Assembly: GCA_003151115.1 (NCBI GenBank) | Contig: PLWS01000006.1 | Location: 87,753 to 151,752 of the forward strand | Reading direction: 5' to 3' | From: Vulcanimicrobiota bacterium | GTDB taxonomy: Bacteria; Vulcanimicrobiota; Vulcanimicrobiia; Vulcanimicrobiales; Vulcanimicrobiaceae | DNA length: 64,000 bases | In this document: positions 58,253 to 64,000 of the stretch, in pieces | Position numbering within the stretch: the first letter of the stretch is position 1 | Layout of the letters: each line of letters starts with the position of its first letter | Notes under the pieces: model-generated | The model's database searches: none | Seen by the model: only the letters and a program-made list of their open reading frames with translations | Told to the model about the DNA's origin: nothing | Made by a program: the position numbers and the translations under genes

Positions 58253-60939
58253 ACCGTCACCGGATTAGGTTTTTCGGGGTTGAGTCCATACTTCTTAATT
58301 GCAGCCGTCACCACCGACGGTTTGATGATCCTGCCGTCGTCGGCCAGTGCTTTGAGCGCCGCCACCGCAACGTAATAACGGTTCACTTCGAAAAACTCGC
58401 GGAGTTTACGGCGCAGATCGCTTCGGCCGAAGCCGTCCGTGCCAAGCGTAACGTACCGGCGATCCAGATACGGACGAATGTGATCCGCAAACGTCCGGAT
58501 GTAATCGGTGGACGCGACGACCGGCCCTTCGCGCCCGTTTAAACATTGCGCGACGTAGGCTTGGCGCGGCTTTTCCTCGGGGTGCACGAGATTCCAACGT
58601 TCGGCGTCGATACCGTCCCGGCGCAATTGATTGAAACTCGTGACGCTCCACACATCGGAACCGACGCCGAAATCGTCGGCCAGCAGCTGCGCCGCAGCTT
58701 CGACCTCGCGCAAGATCGCGCCCGAGCCCAAGAGCTGCACGCGGCCGTTCTTGCCCGGCGGCCCTTCACGCAGCAGATACATCCCTCGCAAGATGCCTTG
58801 TTCGGCACCTTTGGGCATCTCGGGGTGGTGGTAATTCTCGTTCATCACCGTGATGTAGTAGTAGACGTCTTCTTGGTCGTGCAGCATCCGGCGCAATCCG
58901 TCTTGGATGATCACCGCGAGCTCGTACGAGTACGTTGGATCGTAAGAAACGCAATTGGGAATGAACGATGCGAAGACTTGGCTGTGCCCGTCTTCGTGCT
59001 GCAGTCCTTCTCCGTTGAGCGTCGTGCGTCCGGACGTTCCGCCAATCAGAAAGCCCCGCGTGCGCGAGTCCGCCGCAGCCCACGCCAAATCGCCGACGCG
59101 TTGAAAACCGAACATCGAATAGAAGATGTAGAACGGAATCATCTGCACGGCGTGCGTGGAATACGACGTGCCGGCCGCGATCCACGAAGAAATCGCGCCG
59201 GCCTCGTTGATGCCTTCCTGTAAAATTTGGCCTTGTTTGTCTTCGCGATACCACATGAGCTGGTCGGCGTCTTGCGGATGGTAGAGCTGCCCCACCGATG
59301 AGTAGATGCCGAGTTGGCGGAACATGCCTTCCATGCCGAACGTGCGCGATTCGTCGGCGACGATCGGCACGAGCCGCGCTCCGAGCTGTTTGTCCTTAAT
59401 CAGCGCACTAAGAATGCGCACGAACGCCATCGTCGTCGAGATCTCGCGATCGCCCGTGCTTTTGAGCTGGGCGTCGAAGGCGGAGAGCGGCGGCACGTCG
59501 AGCGCTTCGGCCTTCGTGCGGCGCGACGGGATGTACCCGCGCCGTTTCACGAGATCGCGCAGATACTTCATCTCCGGCGTATCTTCGGCCGGCCGGAAAA
59601 ACGGCAGCTGCTCGACTTGATCGTCGGGAATCGGCAGATGGAAGCGATCGCGGAACGCGCGCATCGATTCGACCTTCATTTTCTTGGCTTGGTGCGCGAT
59701 GTTTTGCGCCTCGCCGGAGACGCCCATGCCGTAACCCTTGATCGTTTTTGCCAGAATCACGGTCGGCTGACCCTTGTGTTTAACGGCGGACGCATACGCG
59801 GCGTAGACCTTGCGCGGGTCGTGGCCGCCGCGTTGCAGCATCCAAATGTCGTCGTCGCTCATGTGGGAGACGAGCTCGGCGGTTTCGGGATAGCGGTCGA
59901 AAAATTTCTCGCGCACGTACCGGCCGTTGTTGGCTTTGAACGTTTGGTAGTCGCCGTCCACGCACTCGCCCATCAGCTGCACGAGCTTGCCGCCGGAATC
60001 GCGTTCCAGCAGCGGATCCCAATTGCTGCCCCAAATCACCTTGATGACGTTCCAGCCGGCGCCTTTGAAATCGGTTTCGAGTTCTTGGATGATCTTGCCG
60101 TTGCCGCGCACCGGGCCGTCAAGCCGCTGCAGATTGCAGTTGACCACCCAAATCAGATTGTCGAGTTTTTCGCGCGCGGCGACCGAAATCGCGCCCAGCG
60201 ATTCGGGCTCGTCCATCTCGCCGTCGCCCAGAAACGCCCACACTTTGCGATCGCCCGCGTCGATGATGCCGCGGTCGTGCATGTAGCGCATGAAGCGTGC
60301 CTGATAGATCGACATGATCGGTCCCAGTCCCATCGAGACCGTTGGAAACTGCCAAAAGTCCGGCATGAGCCACGGATGCGGATACGACGATAAGCCTTTG
60401 CCGTCGACTTCGCGCCGAAAATTTTCGAGCTGCTCGGCGGTGATACGTCCTTCCATAAAAGCGCGCGCGTAAAACCCGGGAGCGGAATGTCCCTGGAAGA
60501 AGACGATATCGCCGCCGGTCTGGTCGGACGGCGCGCGGAAGAAGTAGTTGAAGCCCACGTCGTAGAGCGTGGCTGCCGAAGCAAAGCTCGCGACGTGGCC
60601 CCCCAACTCCGAAGACTCTTTGTTCGCGCGCGCGACCATCGCCATGGCGTTCCAGCGCACGTAATGGCGGATGCGCGTCTCGAGCTCGTCGTTGCCCGGC
60701 ATCGGTTCTTGCTGCGATGTCGGGATCGTGTTGATATATGGCGTCGAGAGTCCGAGCGAAACGTGGGCGCCGCCGCGCTGCGCGGCATCAACGATCGCGC
60801 CGATCAGCTCTTGCGCGCGGGCCGGTCCCTCATGTTCGATGACGCCTTCAATCGCGTCGACCCATTCGCGTGTTTCTTCGGAATCGGGCTGCGCGGATGA
60901 AGCAGCCGGAGCCGCCTGATCCTCCGCCGTTGTGCTCAT
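58249..60939 (-). CDS. aceE: Pyruvate dehydrogenase E1 component, homodimeric
   Basis: An 896-residue TPP-dependent enzyme decarboxylating pyruvate and acetylating the E2 lipoyl group. The TPP motif GDGEMDEPES starts at residue 238 and ends in NCNLQRLDGPV. GGHVASFASAATLYDVGFN, FFQGHSAPG and SFNQLRRDGID are AceE-typical (first one shown in shortened form: HVASFASAATLY). ATG 60939 with GAAGGCGGT upstream; the frame continues to 61602 inside the EamA gene and is not used. The start overlaps the EamA stop by four bases. Confidence 0.97.
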   Translation of the reverse strand: MSTTAEDQAAPAASSAQPDSEETREWVDAIEGVIEHEGPARAQELIGAIVDAAQRGGAHVSLGLSTPYINTIPTSQQEPMPGNDELETRIRHYVRWNAMAMVARANKESSELGGHVASFASAATLYDVGFNYFFRAPSDQTGGDIVFFQGHSAPGFYARAFMEGRITAEQLENFRREVDGKGLSSYPHPWLMPDFWQFPTVSMGLGPIMSIYQARFMRYMHDRGIIDAGDRKVWAFLGDGEMDEPESLGAISVAAREKLDNLIWVVNCNLQRLDGPVRGNGKIIQELETDFKGAGWNVIKVIWGSNWDPLLERDSGGKLVQLMGECVDGDYQTFKANNGRYVREKFFDRYPETAELVSHMSDDDIWMLQRGGHDPRKVYAAYASAVKHKGQPTVILAKTIKGYGMGVSGEAQNIAHQAKKMKVESMRAFRDRFHLPIPDDQVEQLPFFRPAEDTPEMKYLRDLVKRRGYIPSRRTKAEALDVPPLSAFDAQLKSTGDREISTTMAFVRILSALIKDKQLGARLVPIVADESRTFGMEGMFRQLGIYSSVGQLYHPQDADQLMWYREDKQGQILQEGINEAGAISSWIAAGTSYSTHAVQMIPFYIFYSMFGFQRVGDLAWAAADSRTRGFLIGGTSGRTTLNGEGLQHEDGHSQVFASFIPNCVSYDPTYSYELAVIIQDGLRRMLHDQEDVYYYITVMNENYHHPEMPKGAEQGILRGMYLLREGPPGKNGRVQLLGSGAILREVEAAAQLLADDFGVGSDVWSVTSFNQLRRDGIDAERWNLVHPEEKPRQAYVAQCLNGREGPVVASTDYIRTFADHIRPYLDRRYVTLGTDGFGRSDLRRKLREFFEVNRYYVAVAALKALADDGRIIKPSVVTAAIKKYGLNPEKPNPVTV

Positions 60940-61877
60940 AGGACCGCCTTCACCTCGTAGCGGGCCTCTCCCCGCCGCTCCTCGCGTATGAAAATAGCAA
61001 TGGCGCCCAAAACGAGCAAGCCTCCGGCGACCGCGATTGCGCCGAGCCGTTCCCCAAAGATGGCCAGCGCCAACAGCGCGGCGACGATCGGTTCGACCAG
61101 CGTTGTGAATGCAACGGCGCTCGCGCTGAACCACCGCAGGGCCGAGTTCATCGCCGTATGTCCGAGGAGCTGCGAGATCAGCGCCATCGCGACGATGCCG
61201 CCCCACGCGGCCGCATCGCTTACCGGCGGCGGGGGCTGGCGTGCTGCTACCGCGGCCACTATCAAGACGACGGCCGCCCACGTGTAGGTTTGCGTCACGA
61301 TCGCGCGCGTGCCGAACGACGCCCTGATCTCGCGTATTAAAATGAAGTATGCCGCGATACCGATCGCGCCCGCAACCGCGAGGGCCGCGCCCAGGATGGC
61401 ATGCCCGGGAACCGGCGGCGGCGTGATGCTGAAACCGACGACCATGACGAGTCCCACGGCGGCAACACCGAAACTCAAAAAGGCGAGCGCAGAAAGCCGA
61501 AGGCCGCGCGCGAGCGCGTCGTAGCACGCCGTCCAAATCGGCGTCGTCGCAACCAGCAGCGTCGAGATCGCGACGCTCGTGTATTGCAGCGACCAAATCC
61601 ACGCCGCAAAGTGGATCGCGAGCGCCAGCCCGGCCACGGCGAAAATCGTGCGATCGCGGATCGAGGGTGCGGCGCGTTCTCCCGGGCTACGCATAGCCGC
61701 CAAGGCGAGCAGCGCGATCGCCGCTATCGTCAGGCGCGACGCCGAGACCGCGAGCGGTCCGGCGCCCGTCAGCGCAAAGCGCGCAAAGATCGCCGCCGAC
61801 CCCACCGCGATCTGCGCCACGACTAGCACCACGTATGGGCGAAGGCTTGCTTCGGGGAGCGCTGAAGGTTTTGTCAT
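60936..61877 (-). CDS. EamA-family (DMT superfamily) exporter
   Basis: A 313-residue inner-membrane protein with ten helices in two EamA repeats (WSLQYTSVAISTLLVATTPIWTA in the first, HTAMNSALRWFSASAVAFTTLVEPIVAALLALAI in the second; both are given here only by their cores). It probably exports amino acids or drugs. ATG 61877 ([10 protein letters not shown]) is chosen; the frame to 61958 is inside the divergent gene. The ATG overlaps the divergent gene's ATG in the sequence CATG. The stop overlaps aceE (ATGA). Confidence 0.9.
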   Translation of the reverse strand: MTKPSALPEASLRPYVVLVVAQIAVGSAAIFARFALTGAGPLAVSASRLTIAAIALLALAAMRSPGERAAPSIRDRTIFAVAGLALAIHFAAWIWSLQYTSVAISTLLVATTPIWTACYDALARGLRLSALAFLSFGVAAVGLVMVVGFSITPPPVPGHAILGAALAVAGAIGIAAYFILIREIRASFGTRAIVTQTYTWAAVVLIVAAVAARQPPPPVSDAAAWGGIVAMALISQLLGHTAMNSALRWFSASAVAFTTLVEPIVAALLALAIFGERLGAIAVAGGLLVLGAIAIFIREERRGEARYEVKAVL

Positions 61878-63576
61878 GCGGCGATTCTTCATTGTGCTCT
61901 TAGGCCTTGGCCTGATGGTGCTGGTGATCTTCCAATTCTGGCACCCGCCCGTGTTCACGACGGGAAGCGGCGTTAACGTGGCGTCCAGCGCTACCGCTGA
62001 CAGAATTTGGTTCGCGGCTTCGCGGCCCCGTCCAGGCTCCGTCGTGCATAAGGGCGATCTGATAAATCTGGGAGCGCTGACCTGGCTACAGCAGTGGCGG
62101 CTGGGTTCGGCGCCCTATGGATATCGCGTACCCGTTCGGATCCGCCGAGCCGGCCATGAATTTCCCGTCGATCTGATGGCGAAGTTTACTCCAAAGTATC
62201 CGGTCGATTGGGTCGAGCTGTTCACGGATTTTGTGTGGATCGCTCTTGCGACGCTCATCGCGGCGCGCAAACCCAACGCGATGACGGTTTCGTTTCTCGC
62301 CTTCACGGCTTTCTTGCCGGCGTTTGGACCGATCGTCTATTCATTCGGCTCGCTAAACGATGCTGCGTTTAGCTTTGTCATCTACGTGGTTCCACCACTG
62401 ATCGCGACCTTTCCGAACTTCTTCCTGGCGCTTTTTGCCGTCAACTTTCCTTCGGGACTTTCCAGGCTGTGGCGCAAGTACGTGTGCGTGGCAATCTATG
62501 TCGTGATGGCAGTCGTGCTTATCTCCGACGCAATTCTTATTCCGCGCAGAACCCAAATCGACACGCAAGCGCTGTCGCTGCTGGAGATATGGGTCATGGC
62601 GATTGGAGTTTTTGCGATCGCGATCGCGTCATATATTCAGGCGTCGGCAGCCGAGCGGCCGCGCATCGCTCTCGTTCTTGCCGGATTGACGGTTTCGATC
62701 GGCGCCACGACGTTATTCGATTCATACGGCATCGTTTCGTCCGACACGCCGAATACTGCGATTATTGACGCGCTGCGCGTTGTGAGCCTCGCGCTGCCTA
62801 TTTCGGTGGCATACGCGGTGTTGCGATACCGCGTCATCGACATCGGATTTGCTTTGAACCGTACGGCGGCCTACGGCATCACGTCGGTCACGCTGATCGC
62901 GTTGTTCGCCGCGCTCGAATGGGCGGCCGAACGGTTCATCACGGCGACCAATCACGTCGAAAGTGCGCTGATCGATTTGGCGATCGTGCTGATCGTCGTC
63001 TTCTCGTTCAGGTTCGTCCACATTCGCGTCGACCGGGCCGTCGACAGCGTGCTCTTTCGCAAGCGGCACGAGGACGAAGCCGCTTTGCGCCGTTTTGAAG
63101 AAAATGCGCACTTTTATACCGACGCGGCTGCTTTGCTGCGTGACGCCCTAGAAGTGATCAAGAAGCGGTGCGAGGTAGAATGTGCCGCAATCTATTTGCG
63201 ATCGGCCTCAGGCTACGTGCCGGCGGTGTCGTCGTTTGCGCAGGGGCAGCTCGTCGATGCGAACGACGCGGCGTTGGTCGACGTTCGCGCGCACCGGGCA
63301 GTTGTCGATTTGAGCGAGCAACACAGCTCCGTTCCAGGGATCCGTTTGTATCCGATGCTGGTCGCCGCGGATCTCGCGGGGTTCCTGGCCATCGGCGAGC
63401 GGGACGGTTACGAAGAGATGCCCGCGGATATCGATCGGGCGCTTACGGCGCTCGTGACCTCTCTCGCGCATTCGCTGCACGCGCTGCAGCACGCGGAGAA
63501 AGAGGCAGAGATCGCGCGCCTGCGCGATCAGCTCGCTGCGGTTTCACTCAAAGGAATCCAAGCGCAGTTCGGGTAG
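61876..63576 (+). CDS. Membrane sensor-like protein with GAF-like domain and no output domain
   Basis: A 566-residue protein. Helix 1 ([19 protein letters not shown]) is followed by a periplasmic loop to about 110 and then seven more helices to about 370. A cytoplasmic GAF-like fold comes next (about 410-540; [22 protein letters not shown]), then a coiled coil ([19 protein letters not shown]). The architecture is that of a sensor kinase N-terminal half, but no DHp/HATPase, GGDEF or phosphatase domain follows. ATG 61876 has GAAGG seven bases upstream. Possibly a signal relay by protein contacts. Confidence 0.82.
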   Translation: MRRFFIVLLGLGLMVLVIFQFWHPPVFTTGSGVNVASSATADRIWFAASRPRPGSVVHKGDLINLGALTWLQQWRLGSAPYGYRVPVRIRRAGHEFPVDLMAKFTPKYPVDWVELFTDFVWIALATLIAARKPNAMTVSFLAFTAFLPAFGPIVYSFGSLNDAAFSFVIYVVPPLIATFPNFFLALFAVNFPSGLSRLWRKYVCVAIYVVMAVVLISDAILIPRRTQIDTQALSLLEIWVMAIGVFAIAIASYIQASAAERPRIALVLAGLTVSIGATTLFDSYGIVSSDTPNTAIIDALRVVSLALPISVAYAVLRYRVIDIGFALNRTAAYGITSVTLIALFAALEWAAERFITATNHVESALIDLAIVLIVVFSFRFVHIRVDRAVDSVLFRKRHEDEAALRRFEENAHFYTDAAALLRDALEVIKKRCEVECAAIYLRSASGYVPAVSSFAQGQLVDANDAALVDVRAHRAVVDLSEQHSSVPGIRLYPMLVAADLAGFLAIGERDGYEEMPADIDRALTALVTSLAHSLHALQHAEKEAEIARLRDQLAAVSLKGIQAQFG

Positions 63577-63581
63577 TCGAT

Positions 63582-63664
63582 AGATACGCGGGAGCTTTAT
63601 TGCTGAGAGGGCAGATTTGCCGACCGCCGTCACCTGACGCGGATAATGCCGCCGTAGGGAGGAG
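63582..63664 (+). promoter_or_regulatory. TPP riboswitch (thi-box) of thiC
   Basis: The conserved core is legible: CTGAGA (63603-63608), ACCTGA (63632-63637) and GGATAATGCC (63641-63650) followed by GCCGTAGGGA. The 3' end TAGGGAGGAG contains the thiC ribosome-binding site (GGAGGAG), so binding of thiamine pyrophosphate would hide it. This points to translational repression of thiC when thiamine is plentiful. The 5' arm starts near GATACGCGGGAGC. Confidence 0.93.
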
Positions 63665-63668
63665 AATT

Positions 63669-64000
63669 ATGAAAGTTTACGCTGCCGGATCCGATCCGTC
63701 GATTCGCGTTCCCAAGCGCGAGATCGCGCTGACCAATGGCGAGTCGCACGTCGTCTACGACACCAGCGGCCCGTATACCGATGACGACGTTGCTATCGAT
63801 ATCCGCCACGGTTTGCAGCCGCTTCGTTCGAAATGGATCGAAGCGCGCGGCGACACTGAAGAACTTGAAAAAGCAACTTCGCTCTACCGCCGCGGCCGCG
63901 AGGCGATGCCGGAACTCGAAAGCATTCGTTTCGAAGGTGCGCGCAAGCCGCGACGTGCTAAAGCGGGGGCGAACGTTTCGCAGATGCACTACGCGCGCAA
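63669..64000 (+). CDS. thiC: Phosphomethylpyrimidine synthase, 3' partial
   Basis: The first 110 residues of ThiC, the radical-SAM enzyme making the thiamine pyrimidine from [33 protein letters not shown] and [15 protein letters not shown] match the ThiC N-terminus in order. The start is ATG 63669, five bases after GGAGGAG of the riboswitch. The rest, including the CxxCxxxxC cluster motif, lies beyond the window. Confidence 0.96.
   Translation, partial: MKVYAAGSDPSIRVPKREIALTNGESHVVYDTSGPYTDDDVAIDIRHGLQPLRSKWIEARGDTEELEKATSLYRRGREAMPELESIRFEGARKPRRAKAGANVSQMHYAR

Noticed and set aside
58249..61602. N-terminal extension of aceE to 1117 residues
   Set aside because: The extra part is inside the EamA gene in another frame. 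Homology begins at MSTTAED (60939), which has a ribosome-binding site and an ATGA overlap.
1..64000. CRISPR arrays, insertion sequences, prophage, toxin-antitoxin or restriction systems
   Set aside because: No regularly spaced repeats, transposase motifs, phage structural genes or defence-type pairs were seen. Genes are mostly core and metabolic.

Overview
This is a GC-rich, very gene-dense bacterial chromosome segment with 67 protein-coding genes, a TPP riboswitch, a few small repeats, and no tRNA, rRNA, insertion sequence, phage or CRISPR array that I can see. No gene-free stretch exceeds about 185 bases. A TonB-dependent receptor, an ExbD/TolR protein, several lipoproteins and a lytic transglycosylase point to a two-membrane cell. 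A caa3-type A2-family oxidase, pyruvate dehydrogenase E1/E2 and aconitase point to an aerobic or microaerobic heterotroph. Codon style, architecture and the TGTCATGGTGAGC-type intergenic repeat remind me of uncultivated lineages such as Eremiobacterota (WPS-2). That placement is inference only.

Layout. 1-2433: a HyuA-like hydantoinase (5' end outside the window) and a PH-like protein. 2434-7172: an amino-acid permease, then a tightly overlapped operon of FAD oxidoreductase, tiny HExxH protein, amino-sugar kinase and nanE. 7215-15289: cytochrome oxidase genes ctaC-ctaD-ctaE plus two small membrane proteins, facing a convergent ctaA-ctaB-MFS-two-membrane-protein operon. 15349-21834: a secreted protein, then a lipoprotein, an alanine-racemase-like enzyme, a GH130 phosphorylase, an anchored protein without a normal start codon, prfC and a threonine dehydratase. 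21835-28789: repeat-bearing spacers, exbD, an AhpD-like enzyme, an 11-Asp-box propeller protein coupled to a YkgJ cysteine-cluster protein, and a ROK kinase coupled to two TTHB210-like paralogues. 28791-39022: a lipid glycosyltransferase and hydroxylase, lytic transglycosylase, dienelactone hydrolase, egtD with an S9 peptidase, a coiled-coil protein with a 23-residue repeat, and a four-gene osmoprotectant ABC importer. 39069-44300: ppk1 and a large TonB-dependent receptor ending at a good terminator. 44347-53618: mixed housekeeping and redox genes (EVE, cupin, sseA, grx-bolA, CGNR regulator, MDR dehydrogenase, MBL-NUDIX pair, RpiB-like, VKOR-like, VTT-domain, rnd). 53615-64000: acnA, a TMEM175-family channel, aceE/aceF, an EamA exporter head-to-head with a membrane sensor, and the TPP riboswitch followed by the start of thiC.

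Themes. Seventeen adjacent same-strand gene pairs overlap by exactly four bases (ATGA/GTGA/TTGA), so translational coupling is pervasive. Divergent genes are nearly touching, and three pairs have start codons that abut or overlap. Three genes lack an ATG/GTG/TTG start where homology demands one. Two of those have a GGAG-type ribosome-binding site placed 6-7 bases before an ATT codon. I see no single obvious unknown defence or mobile system. The most unusual items are the ATT starts, the touching divergent genes, the exact 23-residue repeat protein, the 79-residue HExxH protein, and the VKOR-like protein without shuttle cysteines.
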